Positions 48,738 through 58,825 of a stretch of 64,000 nt of DNA are shown here, one piece after another; positions within the stretch are counted from its first letter, which is position 1; every line of letters starts with the position of its first letter. The stretch is from Luteolibacter sp. LG18. GTDB lineage: Bacteria; Verrucomicrobiota; Verrucomicrobiia; Verrucomicrobiales; Akkermansiaceae. The notes beneath the pieces were generated by a model, which saw only the letters and a list, made by a program, of their open reading frames with translations, was not told the origin of the DNA and did no database searches. The translations under genes and the position numbers were made by a program. The stretch is taken from contig NZ_AP024600.1 in assembly GCF_036322585.1 (NCBI RefSeq), forward strand, positions 3,782,001 to 3,846,000. The letters are read 5' to 3'.

Positions 48738-51700
48738 CGGGTCACGGTTTCGTCGAGGTTCAGGATCTGGCTCGAAACGACCGTCCAGGCCGCGAGCTCG
48801 GGGGCATCAAGTTGAGTGGGCGCGGCGGTCGCGCCGGTAGCGAGGAGCTTTTTCGCTTCCTCCGGCTTGGCCTTGTAGGTGGCCAGCAGACGGTCAAGCG
48901 AGCGTTTGACGATCTGGCGTTCGTCATCCTTCAGTGTCCGGTCGAGCAGGCGGCCGGTGATGAAATCGAGGCGGGTGTCGAACGACGGCCCGGTTTCGAT
49001 GGCGTGGGCGGCGAGCATCTTGGCAGCCTCCACGAACTGTGGATCGTTCAGCATCACCAGCGCCTGGAGCGGCGTGTTGGTGCGCTCGCGGCGGACGCAG
49101 AACACCTCGCGGCTCGGGGCGTTGAAGAGCTCCATGGACGGCGGGGCCGCGCTGCGTTTCCAGAAGGTGTAGAGGGAGCGCCGGTAGAGGGCGGTTCCGC
49201 TGTCCTGGCGGTAGTTCCGCGTGTTCGATTCCTTCATCGCCACCGCTTCCCAGATGCCTTCCGGCTGGTAGGGCTTCACGGATGGGCCGCCCACCTTGTC
49301 CGCGAGCAGGTCGGACGCGGAAAGGGCGAGGTCCCGAAGTTGCTCGGCCTCGAGCCGCACGCGCGGGCCGCGGGAGAGCAGGCGGTTGAGCGGATCCTTT
49401 TCCAGCTTCTCCGGAGTGATGGCGCCGGACTGGCGGTAGGTGGCGGAGGTGACGAAGAGCTTCACCATGTGGCGGTAGTTCCACTTCGACGCCACGAACT
49501 CGGTGGCCAGCCAATCGAGGAGCTGCGGGTGGCTCGGGCGGGCGCCCATGATGCCGAAGTCCTCGGTGGTCTCCACGATGCCGGTGCCGAAGAAATAGTA
49601 CCACGCGCGGTTCATGGTCACGCGGGCGGGCAGGGGATTGGCGGGATCGACCAACCACCGGGCGAGGCCGAGGCGGTTGTGGGGCGCATCCGCGGGCATC
49701 GGCGGCAGGGCGGCGGGCACATTGGCGTCCACCTTCTCACCCTTGTCCGAATACACGCCGCGGGCGAGCACGTGGGCAAAGGGCATGACGTTTTTCTTCT
49801 CCTCCATCACCAGGCTGGCGGACCCGCGGGCACGCAGTGTGGCCTGCTCGGTCTTGAGCGTGTCGAGCGTGGTCCGCAGTTCGCGCGAGCGGACGTCGAC
49901 ATTGTTGATGAAGTGGCGGAAGAGCTGGTCGTTCTGCACCTTCGTGCGCTGGGTGGCGGGGATGGTGGCCAGACTTCGCAGCATGCTGTTGTCCGCGATG
50001 TCCTTGATCTCCTCCGGGCCGAGCAGGCGGCGGTAGAAGCGGAAGTCCTGGAGGGCGACCTTGCCATTGAGCTTCGAGTCGTTGTTGGCCCGGGAACCAA
50101 GGCGCAGCGGAACTTCGGTCTCGATCGTGCCTCCGACGGAACTCGGGCTCAGCGAGCCATTCTGCTTCTTCCCGTCCACGTAGATCGTGCAGGTCTGGTG
50201 GCTGGGGCGGCTGCCGTCATAGGTCATCATGACATGATGCCACACTCCGGGGGAGAGGGGATCGTTCGCTGTGAGCTTGTTCGCCGCCTTGTCCCACGAG
50301 TCGATCACATGGGTGGCGGGCTTCCCGCTCTGGAGGTAGATGTCCCAGCCGCGGAAGGACTGGGCGGGATTCATCCGCGCCACGATCGCGCCGGTGGGCG
50401 TGCCCTCGATGCGGACGAAACCGCCGTAGGTCACACGGTCACCGCGCGAGAACGAGCCGAGGTCGCCGAGTTCGACGGGCTTGTCGCTGACCACCACGGC
50501 TTTGCCGAGCGGGCCATCGATGCGGGCGGGCTGGTCAAGCCACACGCGTTCCTTGCCCTCCACGGAGCCCTTGATGGCGCCCTCGCTCTCATTGAGCGGA
50601 AGGTGCAGGACCAGGGTGGAATCGATGTCCTTCGAAGCGGTGATGACCGGATTGGAAACCCACTTCTGGAAATCGGGCTGGGCGGTCTTGTCCCGCTCCG
50701 CGATGTCCTTGTTGGTGCCGTCGATGGCGGAAGCCAGTTCGTCCCAGCGCGTGCGGTCATTCATCAGCGGCACGAACACGTTCGGCGGATGCTCGGCGTT
50801 GTTGCCGTCCAGCGCGGACATGGTGGTGTTCCGGAAGAACGCGGACAACGCGTAGAACTCCTTCGTCGAGACCGGGTCGAACTTGTGGTCGTGGCAGGCC
50901 GCGCAGCCGGTGGTCAGGCCGAGCCACACGGCGGAGGTGGTTTCAGTACGATCCTTGGCGTAGATCGCGTCGTATTCCTCCGCGATCGCTCCGCCCTCGC
51001 CGGTGGTGGCCAGGCAACGGTTGAAGCCGGTGGCCACCTTCTGGTCGAGCGTCGCCTCCGGCAGCAGGTCGCCGGCGATCTGCTCGGTGGTGAACTGGTC
51101 CCACGGCATGTTCGCCTGGAAGGCGCGGATCACCCAATCGCGGTACGGCCAGATGGCGCGGTAGTTGTCGATGTGGATGCCGTGGGTGTCGGCATAGCGC
51201 GCGGCGTCCAGCCACTGGCGGGTGAAATGCTCCGCGCTGGAGGACGTGGCCAGCAGCTTGTCGGCGGCCTCGTCCACCGCCTTGACCGGATCTTCCGCGG
51301 AACGCTTCACGAACGCATCCGTGTCCGCCACCGAGGGCGGCAGGCCGGTGAGATCGAACACGAGACGGCGGTAAAAGCGGCGTGGCTCCTCCGGCGGACT
51401 CGGCTTGAGGCCGTTGTCGGAAAGTTTTTGCGCGATGAAGCGGTCGATCGGGTTCGTGGCGAAACCCTCGCCGGCCTGCGGCGGTTCCGGGTGCTTCACC
51501 GGGGCGAACGACCAGTGGGGCTCGTACTTCGCGCCCTGCTTCACCCACTCCTCGATCATGGCGATGTCATGCGGCTTGAGCTCCTTGTGGCTCTCCCGCG
51601 GCGGCATGATTTCCTTCTCGTCGTGGGTCTTGAGCAGCTTCACCAGCAGCGAGGCGTCCGGATCGCCCTTCACGATCACCGGCTGGCCGTTCTCGCGTTT

Positions 51701-52009
51701 CACGAAGGCATCGGCCTCGCGATCAAGTCGCAGCGGCGCGTCCTTCGGCTTGCGGGTGCCGGAGTCCGGCCCGTGGCAGTGGTAGCAGTTCTCCGAGAGG
51801 ATCGGCTGGATGTGCTCGTTGAAGGTGATCTCCTTCGGCAGGGCGGCTTCTGCCGCGGCGGGCGCTTCAGGCCGGGGCGCGGTGGACGCTTCCGGAGGCG
51901 CGGCCTTGCGGTCGCACGAAACCAGCGCAACGGAGATCGCGAGAAGGCTGGCGAACGGCAGCGCGTGCATTCTCAGACATCGGGATCTGAATCGGGTGAA
52001 GTCGGGCAT
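48734..52009 (-). CDS. PSCyt1/DUF1549/LamG/DUF1553 lipoprotein, module 2
   Basis: 1091 residues. The N-terminus shows a lipoprotein signal (LVSC, Cys32 with the chosen start); a start 39 bases later would also give one, shorter. Cytochrome-type domain next: [21 protein letters not shown]75-x2-C78-H79, then [18 protein letters not shown]1549 follows ([56 protein letters not shown]), and a second CxxCH ([18 protein letters not shown]). Unlike module 1 a LamG-type jellyroll is inserted ([20 protein letters not shown] to [17 protein letters not shown]). The DUF1553 part ends it ([49 protein letters not shown]). The jellyroll suggests carbohydrate binding. It sits between the PA14-like gene and DUF1501 in a likely three-gene operon. 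Confidence 0.9.
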   Translation of the reverse strand: MPDFTRFRSRCLRMHALPFASLLAISVALVSCDRKAAPPEASTAPRPEAPAAAEAALPKEITFNEHIQPILSENCYHCHGPDSGTRKPKDAPLRLDREADAFVKRENGQPVIVKGDPDASLLVKLLKTHDEKEIMPPRESHKELKPHDIAMIEEWVKQGAKYEPHWSFAPVKHPEPPQAGEGFATNPIDRFIAQKLSDNGLKPSPPEEPRRFYRRLVFDLTGLPPSVADTDAFVKRSAEDPVKAVDEAADKLLATSSSAEHFTRQWLDAARYADTHGIHIDNYRAIWPYRDWVIRAFQANMPWDQFTTEQIAGDLLPEATLDQKVATGFNRCLATTGEGGAIAEEYDAIYAKDRTETTSAVWLGLTTGCAACHDHKFDPVSTKEFYALSAFFRNTTMSALDGNNAEHPPNVFVPLMNDRTRWDELASAIDGTNKDIAERDKTAQPDFQKWVSNPVITASKDIDSTLVLHLPLNESEGAIKGSVEGKERVWLDQPARIDGPLGKAVVVSDKPVELGDLGSFSRGDRVTYGGFVRIEGTPTGAIVARMNPAQSFRGWDIYLQSGKPATHVIDSWDKAANKLTANDPLSPGVWHHVMMTYDGSRPSHQTCTIYVDGKKQNGSLSPSSVGGTIETEVPLRLGSRANNDSKLNGKVALQDFRFYRRLLGPEEIKDIADNSMLRSLATIPATQRTKVQNDQLFRHFINNVDVRSRELRTTLDTLKTEQATLRARGSASLVMEEKKNVMPFAHVLARGVYSDKGEKVDANVPAALPPMPADAPHNRLGLARWLVDPANPLPARVTMNRAWYYFFGTGIVETTEDFGIMGARPSHPQLLDWLATEFVASKWNYRHMVKLFVTSATYRQSGAITPEKLEKDPLNRLLSRGPRVRLEAEQLRDLALSASDLLADKVGGPSVKPYQPEGIWEAVAMKESNTRNYRQDSGTALYRRSLYTFWKRSAAPPSMELFNAPSREVFCVRRERTNTPLQALVMLNDPQFVEAAKMLAAHAIETGPSFDTRLDFITGRLLDRTLKDDERQIVKRSLDRLLATYKAKPEEAKKLLATGATAAPTQLDAPELAAWTVVSSQILNLDETVTR

Positions 52010-52065
52010 AATCGGACAAAAACAAGCAATGATGGGGAGTAATACGAATAGGGTAGGCGGAGCTT

Positions 52066-53307
52066 TCAAATTCCGCCAATGGCGGTGCCGCCCTTCACTT
52101 CGAACACCGGACCTTGGAGCGCGGCGGCAGGCCACTGGTCCTTGAAGAAATTCTGCTCTTCGGCGGAGAAGTCGGAGGTGCGGAAGATCGGCAGATTGGG
52201 CAGGCCGCTGGCTCCCTTCGTAAGGTCCTGGTCCTTGGCCTGGAGCAGGACTCCGGCGGCGAAAATGCCACCCTCGTCCCCGATCAGGATGTCCACGGTG
52301 ACCGTCTGTCCGGCGCGGATCTGGAACCAATCGCCGGCGAAGACGGCGGCTCCCGGTTTGCCCTTCAGGTTCGCACTGCCGAGGCTTTCCCGCTTCTCGC
52401 CGGTATAGCCGTGGTCGGAGGCGTCGAGCCGGACATTCCCGTTCACACCGACGACCAGGCAGTTGTCGCCCCAGCCGACGAAGCGGAACATGCCGCTCTG
52501 GCTCGGCGTGACATTCGCGGTGTAATGGGCGATCCACAGGCCCGGCGCGGTGTCCGGGGCTTTGAAGGCCTTTCCAGCTTCGGTGTCCGGCACCCCGGGG
52601 AAAAACGCGGCGCGGGTGCTCAGGCGGACGGGCGAGGTGTAGTGGGGAATGGTCCTTGGTTCGCGCCACGAGCGCCCTTTCGTGAACTCCTTCACGATCT
52701 TCGCGGCGGTGGCGGCATCCAGCGCTTTCACCCCGGTCGGCTTGCCGTCCTTGTCGCGCTTGAAATCATAAAACGTCCCGGTGAGCCCGGCTTTCTTCGG
52801 ATCCGGCAGCATGCCGAAGGGATTGAATTTTCCGGCTCCTCCGCCGAGGCCCGGTCCCATGCCGTTGCCAAATCCCGTGCCTTGCCCGTCGCCGCGGCCC
52901 CCACCGGAGCCACTGCCGCCGAGACCGCCCGAAAGCCCACCGGAGGTGAGGGTGCCCACCGAGGACATGGAGGATGCCGCATCCGGCTCCGGAAGCGTGA
53001 AGGTGCTCGCCGTGCCCTTCGCCGCCAGTCGCGGGGCATTCGGCATCGCGATCGTGGCGCGTTGCTTCCGGTTGCTGACGTCCTTCACGCCCGGCGACCC
53101 ACCACCACCGCCGCTCGGCATGAAGTCCACGTCCTGCTTCTTCTCCGGGATGATCTGGAAGATCCACACCACGCCGATGAGCAGCAGGATGGCGTGGACG
53201 ATGATCGAGATCGAGAGCGAGCCGCCGCCCATCTTTTTCCATATGGAGGGGGTGGCGGATCGCTGGGAAACCGGCTCTTGCGGAGGTTGGGAAAGGGGCT
53301 GGGTCAT
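52066..53307 (-). CDS. Single-pass membrane protein with C-terminal PA14-like domain
   Basis: 413 residues. Residues ~1-30 are cytoplasmic and ~30-52 form a membrane segment (SLSISIIVHAILLLIGVVWI). Then comes a Gly/Ser-rich linker (GGLSGGLGGSGSGGGRGDG) and an extracytoplasmic domain of ~250 residues that resembles a PA14/beta-sandwich carbohydrate-binding domain (LWIAHYTANVTPSQSGMFRF, VVGVNGNVRLDASDHG, GDWFQIRAGQTVTVDILIGD). The N-terminus with a short SIWKKMGGGSLSISIIVHA segment looks like a TonB-type anchor, though no TonB C-terminal domain is present. It lies 56 bases upstream of the DUF1553 gene and is likely the first gene of the module 2 operon. Confidence 0.7.
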   Translation of the reverse strand: MTQPLSQPPQEPVSQRSATPSIWKKMGGGSLSISIIVHAILLLIGVVWIFQIIPEKKQDVDFMPSGGGGGSPGVKDVSNRKQRATIAMPNAPRLAAKGTASTFTLPEPDAASSMSSVGTLTSGGLSGGLGGSGSGGGRGDGQGTGFGNGMGPGLGGGAGKFNPFGMLPDPKKAGLTGTFYDFKRDKDGKPTGVKALDAATAAKIVKEFTKGRSWREPRTIPHYTSPVRLSTRAAFFPGVPDTEAGKAFKAPDTAPGLWIAHYTANVTPSQSGMFRFVGWGDNCLVVGVNGNVRLDASDHGYTGEKRESLGSANLKGKPGAAVFAGDWFQIRAGQTVTVDILIGDEGGIFAAGVLLQAKDQDLTKGASGLPNLPIFRTSDFSAEEQNFFKDQWPAAALQGPVFEVKGGTAIGGI

Positions 53308-53965
53308 GACGGGACAAAAGAGAATGAGCCCCTATAATCTGCGGGATTTTGCCCGACCCATCAAACCGCTTGAGTCCTTGGATTGCGCCGATCCGGCGAC
53401 CATGTGATCGCCCGCATTTCCGATGGCCATGGGAGTCGACGCTACCGGAACGAGTCGCCGCAATTCGCAGGGACACCGAAGGGGGTAACCACGGAGCATG
53501 AGAAAGGTCGGAAGCATAGATGCTTGGAAACGGGAGATCCGTGGTTCGGACCGATTTTGCAAACGGGGTGAAGCGAACGGTATTCCTCTCCCTCCGCTCT
53601 CCATGAAGGCGTTCCCGGTCACAAACCAACGACTTTATAGGTACGCTCCAAAATCCGATTTATCCCATACTCGCTGCACAAATTAGCGATACTCGCTTCA
53701 CGTCCCGGACTGAGCCCGCCGAACGCTGGATTCATTCGAGGGCGACCGGCAACGGCGAGGGTATCGTCAACATCGCAATGCCGAGCACGCCCGGCTCTTA
53801 TGCCTTTCAATCTCCCTTGGGGGCCATGAAGGCAATTTTTCATTACCTTTCGATCATACCGGTATCGTTCCGGATGATTGCCTCGGTCCGGTGGTGGCGC
53901 TACCATCATTCTCTCCCATTCTTTGTGAAAAGATGCCGTTCCCTCGCCGGTATGGCGCAATCCTC
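53308..53965. other. 658-bp divergent regulatory region between module 2 and an AraC gene
   Basis: No convincing gene. GC content is lower than in the flanks, and short open frames here lack coding character. The palindrome ATACCGGTAT lies within an imperfect inverted repeat ATCATACCGG/CCGGATGAT at about 53856-53881, a candidate binding site for the divergent AraC regulator. The promoters of both the module 2 operon and the AraC gene must lie here; I could not define them. Confidence 0.45.
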
Positions 53966-54868
53966 ATGAGCCTACACGAACCATTCCACCATGTGCTGCC
54001 GGTCCGCGAGGACCTGTTCAACGGTGGTCTCTACGTCACCCACGTCGGCTGGGAAAAGGTGCTGCCGGGCGAGCCGTATCCGAAACAGCGGCATCATCCG
54101 GAGTTCTATTGGCACTCCTGGGAGGAGGGCCGCGTGCTGCCGGAATTCTGTCTCGCCCACGTGATCGAAGGCCGTGGCGAATCGCAGACTCGGCAGGGAC
54201 AGCGGAGGCTCGAAGCCGGGAGCACCTTCTTCATCTGCCCCGGCGAATGGCATCGGCATCGCCCGGATCCGGAGATCGGATGGTCGCTGGTGTGGATCCA
54301 TTTCAATGGCGGGGTGCCGTGCCGCTGGGTCGCCGATGGTGCCTTCGGTGCGAACCACAACTTTCCCGTCATCGAGAATCCGCGATTGTTCCGTGAAGAG
54401 TTCGAGCGGCTGCTGCTCAAGGCCCACGCCGAGCCCACCCGGAACTCGATCCATCTCTCGTGGATGGCCGTCGGCCTGTTGTCCCACTTTTGCGAATCGA
54501 AACCGGAAGATCCGAAGGAACCCGAGACCACCACCGGTGACGCGCTGGTGGATGCCGCGGTCCAGCACATCTGGAATTTCAGCCACGGCATGCTCGATGT
54601 GCCGGGCGTCGTCGCCGCGGTGGGAGCGGGACGCCGCACGCTGGAGCGGCGCTTCCTCGCGGCGAAAGGCCACAGCTTGCTGGAAGAAATCCAGCACTGC
54701 CGCTTCACCCGCGCCGCGTGGCTACTGGTGGAAACGGACCTGCCGGTGAAGGTGATCGTGGGCCGCGCCGGCTTCGGCAGCCACGAGCAGATGCGCCTGG
54801 TGTTCCGGAAGCGCACCGGTGTTTCTCCCGAGGCCTACCGGGAGGCCGAGGGCAGCGCGCGGGCATGA
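53966..54868 (+). CDS. AraC/XylR-family transcriptional regulator
   Basis: 300 residues. The N-terminal ~150 are a cupin-type ligand-binding domain (PKQRHHPEFYWHSW, LAHVIEGRGESQTRQG, EAGSTFFICPGEWHRHRPDP). Residues ~190-295 contain two AraC helix-turn-helix units (LDVPGVVAAVGAGRRTLERRF and LPVKVIVGRAGFGSHEQMRLVF followed by FRKRTGVSPEAYR). The cupin part normally senses a sugar or related ligand. The start MSLHEPFHHV was chosen from the domain boundary; a longer frame adds non-domain residues. It is divergent from the module 2 operon and convergent with the ThuA fusion gene, so it may control one or both. Confidence 0.88.
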   Translation: MSLHEPFHHVLPVREDLFNGGLYVTHVGWEKVLPGEPYPKQRHHPEFYWHSWEEGRVLPEFCLAHVIEGRGESQTRQGQRRLEAGSTFFICPGEWHRHRPDPEIGWSLVWIHFNGGVPCRWVADGAFGANHNFPVIENPRLFREEFERLLLKAHAEPTRNSIHLSWMAVGLLSHFCESKPEDPKEPETTTGDALVDAAVQHIWNFSHGMLDVPGVVAAVGAGRRTLERRFLAAKGHSLLEEIQHCRFTRAAWLLVETDLPVKVIVGRAGFGSHEQMRLVFRKRTGVSPEAYREAEGSARA

Positions 54869-54901
54869 AAAAGGCGGCCCGGACTTTCGTCCGGACCGCC
54901 T
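54868..54901 (-). terminator. Intrinsic terminator of the ThuA fusion gene
   Basis: Read on the minus strand, AGGCGG(T)CCGGAC (54901-54889) pairs with GTCCGG(G)CCGCCT (54884-54872) around the loop GAAA, with one mismatch, and is followed by TTTTT. It lies 33 bases past the stop of the 54934-58521 gene and overlaps the stop codon of the AraC gene on the other strand. It may act in both directions, but the T run serves the minus strand. Confidence 0.85.
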
Positions 54902-54933
54902 CATCTCATCGGGCTAGCAAAATCGGCTCGCGC

Positions 54934-57900
54934 TTACTTGCGGAGTTCCCCGGCCGTCCACATCGTCGTGCGCTTGTTGGCGGCACGGGCCTTGGTGACG
55001 GTGGCGACATCAACGGCGGCGGCGTCGTTGTCCCAGCTCTGGCGGACGTAGGTCAGCACATCGGAGATCTGCTGGTCGTTCAGGTTCGAGAGCGGGGCCA
55101 TGATGTTGTTGAACTTGTGCTCGCCGACCTGGATCGGTCCCTGGAGACCGTTCAGGACGATGTTGATCGGGATGCCCGGATCGCCGGTCAGCCAATCGGA
55201 GCCATCGAGCGGCGGGAAGGTTTCCGGCACACCCTTGCCGTCCGGACCGTGGCAGGCGATGCAGATCATGCTGAACACCTCGGCGCCACGCTTGTGGACC
55301 TCGGCATCCGGCTTGAACTTCTTCACCTTCGCGACCTCGGCGACCGGAGCGGTGCCGATGGCGGCCACCAGGGCCTTGCCGGTTTCATCGCCGCGGCGGT
55401 TGAGCGCGTCCACCGCGGCCTGCTTCTGGGCGGGAGTGCCCTTCGCGGCTAGGAAGGTGGCGACCGGGGTCACCCAGCCGGTGAGATCATCCTTGGTGCC
55501 GGCGGAACCGGTTTCCACCAGGGAGACGTCATCCCAGTAGGCGGTGCCGGTGGAGCCACCGTAGCCGCCGAAGAGGCAGTGGATGAGGATCTGGCTCTGG
55601 TCGCCGGTGTCGAACTCGGACTGGACCTGGGTCCAGTCCTTGGTGCCGGTTACCGCCTGGGTGGAGGCATCCATGCCGTGGACGTTCATCATCGCGCCGC
55701 GGCCGCCCTTGTTCTCCAGGTTCTGGGTCTTGATCCAGCCGGAGAGGCGGTAGTGGGTGTTCGGCTTCACGTTGACCTCGATGCCGGCACCCACGTCGGC
55801 GCGGGCGCTGCTTTCAATCTTCAGGCAGGTGCCACCGCTGCGGCCACCATCGCTGACGGTCATCTTCACCGAATCCGGACGGTCGGTGACGTAGGAGCGG
55901 AGCGTCCAGCCGGTCGGCTGGTCACCGGCCTTCTGGGAGAAGTCGGCGTTCGAGATCAGGTTTGGAGCTGGAGCGGCTTCCTGCTTCTTCTCGCCGACCG
56001 GGAGTTCCGTGGCGGCAGCCACCAGCACACCGGAGGCCTGCAAGCGGGCACCGATCTGCCAGGCATCGCGCAGCACCGAGTCCTTGGAGAACTGATCCTG
56101 CTGGGCCTTCAGCGTGGCGAGGATCGCCTTGCCGGTTTTCTCGGACTGGGCGGAATTGCCGAGCGCGACGAGCGTTTCGGCAAGCTCGCGGCCATCCGAG
56201 GCCTTCACGAGGCCGTCCTGGATCACCACGTCGGCGACGGTGCTGTCACCGGCCGGAGCGGCTTGGAGGGCGGCACGGCGCAGGCCGCGGTCTTTCGAGG
56301 AGAGGGCGGTCTTGATCAGCTCGGCATCGACCAAGCCGAGGCCGGCGAGGGAGTTGAACGCCTGGACGGCACCGGGTTGGCCGGAGGACACGAATTCCTT
56401 CAACGAGGCAGCCATCGAGGTGAGCTTGTTCTCCACGATCAGGCGCTGAGATTGGAGACGCCAGAACAGGTTCGGGTGCTTCAGGCCGGCGGCGAGGGAG
56501 GCCGGGTTCTTGATGTCCAGCTTCGGATTCGCCTCGTTGGCGGAGCCCTTCGGGTAGACGCGGTAGATGCGGCCGGCGTGGCGGTCGCGGATCGGGGATT
56601 CGTAGGCGTTGCCGCGGCCGGTCTTCGCTTCCAGACCCGCGGACTTCACGCTCGGGGTCGGGTTGTGCTGGATGATGAGGTTGTACCAGTCGCACACCCA
56701 CACGGCACCGTCCGGACCTTCCTCGGCGCAGACCGGGGAGGACCAGGCATCGGCGCTGGAGAACAGGTTGTTCGGAAGCTGCTTCGAGATGAACTTCGCG
56801 CCGTTGCGGGTCACATCGAACTCACCCACCAGCTTGCCGGTCGGCTCGCACACGAAGGCGATGCGGTCCTTGTAGGATTCCGGCATGCGGGTGGAGGTCA
56901 CGAAACCGTGGCCGGCACCGGCGGTGTAACGGTCGAACTGGTCCACCTGGCGGATGTCCAGCGAGCTTGGGAAGAACATCGGGTTGTTGTCGCCCGCCGG
57001 GGTCTTCGACTGCGGCAGGTTCACGGCGGCGTACTGGGCCTTCGAGAAGGTGTAGAACCAGGAGGGGTTGCCGTTGGCGGTGGAACCGAGCACGTCGAAG
57101 TCCGAGGTGAAACCAAGACCCCAGGTGTTATTGGTGGTGCTCTGGAGCACTTCCAGCTTGGAGGCATCCGGCTTGAAGCGGAAGACCACTTGGTTGAACG
57201 AGTGGTGCTCGCCGCCCACGGTGCCGTCGAAGCCCGCGTAGCCGATGGTGGCGTAGATCCAGTTGTCCGAGCCGTAGCGGAGGTTCGAGACACCGGCGTG
57301 GGTGTCATGGACCTTGAAGCCGGAGAAGAGCACCTTGCGGACATCGGCCTTGCCGTCGCCGTTGGTGTCCTGGAGGAACAGCATCTCCGTGCCGTTGGTG
57401 CAGATCACACCGCCGTTCGCGCAGACCAGTGAGGTCGGCAGGGAGAGCTTGTCGGCGAAGACGGTGAACTTGTCCGCCTTGCCGTCGCCGTTGGTGTCCT
57501 CGCAGATCTTGATGCTGTCGTGGCCGAGGTCATTGGTCTGGATGTTGTTCGGGTAGTCCACGGTCTGGACGACGTAGGCGCGGCCCTTTTCATCCCAGGC
57601 GACATTGATTGGATTGACGATGTCCGGTTCGCTGGCGAAGAGCGAGATCTCGAAACCCTGCGGCACCTGGGCGAGCTTGATGGACTCGGCCGGCGGCAGC
57701 GGTTTCTGCGCGCGGGTGATCATCTGGTGGTTGCGGTAGCCGGGAAGCTGCACTTCCTCGGTCTCCAGGGCCGGCAGTTTCAGAGCGAGCACCTTGGCGC
57801 GCACCGAATCACCCACCGCCCACATGATGCCGCGGCGGAGCAGGTCCTCGAACGCGGGCTGGGACCAGCAGCGCATGTCGTGGCCGTAAGCGGTGTAGAA

Positions 57901-58521
57901 CACGCGGCCCTTGCCCTGGTTGCGGGTCCAGCTCCACGGCTCTTCCTCGCGCTTCTGGAGCAGGGTGCGGTCGTTGGTGAGCTTGTCGTGGACGTAGGTT
58001 TCATCCCAGGTCTCGAAGCCCTCGAAGCCTCGCATCACCGGATGGTTCGCGTCGACGATGGTGGTCTTGAAGACCCCGGTGCCGTGGGACTTGAAGTGGC
58101 CGCCCACCAGGCCGAGGTAGGCGTCCGAGTTTTCGAAACAGGCGGAAGCGCAGTGGATCGGCAGGAAGCCGTGGCCGGCCTCGACGTATTCGACGAGCGA
58201 GGTGATGGCCTTCTGCTGATCGCCGGTGACCTTCGGCCAGTTGCCGTAGAGCAGCACTGCGTCGTAGCGGTTCAGCTCGGACGGATTCAGGTCGGCGAGG
58301 CTTTCGCTGTAGCTGAGGTTGATGCCGGAAACCCCGAGGTGCTTCTTGGCTTCACGATAGCGCTCGATCGGATCGTGGTGGGGACCATTGGCGGTGGGTG
58401 CTCCGAAGAAGAGCACCTCCAGACGGCGGGCGTTTTCCTGGGGCATGACAACACCGGCGGGGGCCGCGGAGGCCATGCGGGCGATCAGCAGGAATGAGGT
58501 GAATATGAAAGCAGCTTTCAT
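54934..58521 (-). CDS. ThuA / PVC membrane-bound-dehydrogenase / CBM / cytochrome c fusion protein
   Basis: 1195 residues with a signal peptide (MKAAFIFTSFLLIARMASA). Residues ~30-235 are a ThuA-type domain (RLEVLFFGAPTANGPHHDP, YDAVLLYGNWP, FLPIHCASACFE, RVFYTAYGHDMRCW). Residues ~265-640 are the PVC-type membrane-bound dehydrogenase beta-propeller (TNGDGKADKFTVFADKLSLP, NLRYGSDNWIYATIGYAG, GPDGAVWVCDWYNLIIQHN, RIYRVYP). Helical HEAT-like repeats come next, then a CBM-like beta-sandwich (~850-1000, NLISNADFSQKAGDQPTGW, YRLSGWIKTQN, AYWDDVSLVE). The C-terminus has a cytochrome c domain with CIACH at 1087-1091 and GVPETFPPLDGSDWL. It should bind a carbohydrate and pass electrons. This is a typical PVC multidomain enzyme of unknown substrate. 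Confidence 0.9.
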   Translation of the reverse strand: MKAAFIFTSFLLIARMASAAPAGVVMPQENARRLEVLFFGAPTANGPHHDPIERYREAKKHLGVSGINLSYSESLADLNPSELNRYDAVLLYGNWPKVTGDQQKAITSLVEYVEAGHGFLPIHCASACFENSDAYLGLVGGHFKSHGTGVFKTTIVDANHPVMRGFEGFETWDETYVHDKLTNDRTLLQKREEEPWSWTRNQGKGRVFYTAYGHDMRCWSQPAFEDLLRRGIMWAVGDSVRAKVLALKLPALETEEVQLPGYRNHQMITRAQKPLPPAESIKLAQVPQGFEISLFASEPDIVNPINVAWDEKGRAYVVQTVDYPNNIQTNDLGHDSIKICEDTNGDGKADKFTVFADKLSLPTSLVCANGGVICTNGTEMLFLQDTNGDGKADVRKVLFSGFKVHDTHAGVSNLRYGSDNWIYATIGYAGFDGTVGGEHHSFNQVVFRFKPDASKLEVLQSTTNNTWGLGFTSDFDVLGSTANGNPSWFYTFSKAQYAAVNLPQSKTPAGDNNPMFFPSSLDIRQVDQFDRYTAGAGHGFVTSTRMPESYKDRIAFVCEPTGKLVGEFDVTRNGAKFISKQLPNNLFSSADAWSSPVCAEEGPDGAVWVCDWYNLIIQHNPTPSVKSAGLEAKTGRGNAYESPIRDRHAGRIYRVYPKGSANEANPKLDIKNPASLAAGLKHPNLFWRLQSQRLIVENKLTSMAASLKEFVSSGQPGAVQAFNSLAGLGLVDAELIKTALSSKDRGLRRAALQAAPAGDSTVADVVIQDGLVKASDGRELAETLVALGNSAQSEKTGKAILATLKAQQDQFSKDSVLRDAWQIGARLQASGVLVAAATELPVGEKKQEAAPAPNLISNADFSQKAGDQPTGWTLRSYVTDRPDSVKMTVSDGGRSGGTCLKIESSARADVGAGIEVNVKPNTHYRLSGWIKTQNLENKGGRGAMMNVHGMDASTQAVTGTKDWTQVQSEFDTGDQSQILIHCLFGGYGGSTGTAYWDDVSLVETGSAGTKDDLTGWVTPVATFLAAKGTPAQKQAAVDALNRRGDETGKALVAAIGTAPVAEVAKVKKFKPDAEVHKRGAEVFSMICIACHGPDGKGVPETFPPLDGSDWLTGDPGIPINIVLNGLQGPIQVGEHKFNNIMAPLSNLNDQQISDVLTYVRQSWDNDAAAVDVATVTKARAANKRTTMWTAGELRK

Positions 58522-58825
58522 GAATGGAATGGGGCAACGCCATGTGGCGCGATGGTTCTTTCATGCTGTACGAGGAACGCCAAAACAGCTTGTAGGAATC
58601 CGTTAATGGTGTGTATTTTTACGCCATTAGGTGAATTGAGGTGGCTGCCTGGGTTCACGGCTAATCCCTAGGATAGCCTTGGTTGAACGGATGTTCTAGC
58701 CCATTCTTGGAATGTCGTTTTTCGCCAAGGCGGGCAGGCAAAACTACCTCGTCCGGACTAGTGCCGGGGTCGTTTTTCAAGGGCGGACTTGCCCTTCCCG
58801 GGATTCGCGCAAGAGTGCGGTCCTG
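58522..58825. other. 304-bp divergent intergenic region
   Basis: Lies between the divergent ThuA fusion gene and the DsbD-like gene. It holds a hairpin AATGG/CCATT near 58603-58628, a short T-rich run (58614-58619) and a hairpin AAGGGC/GCCCTT (about 58779-58796) ahead of the DsbD-like start. No gene or firm promoter was recognised. Confidence 0.45.

Noticed and set aside
48701-52042. Plus-strand open frame of over 1100 codons opposite the module 2 DUF1553 gene
   Set aside because: It is a shadow of a well-supported gene with haem motifs and family signatures on the minus strand.
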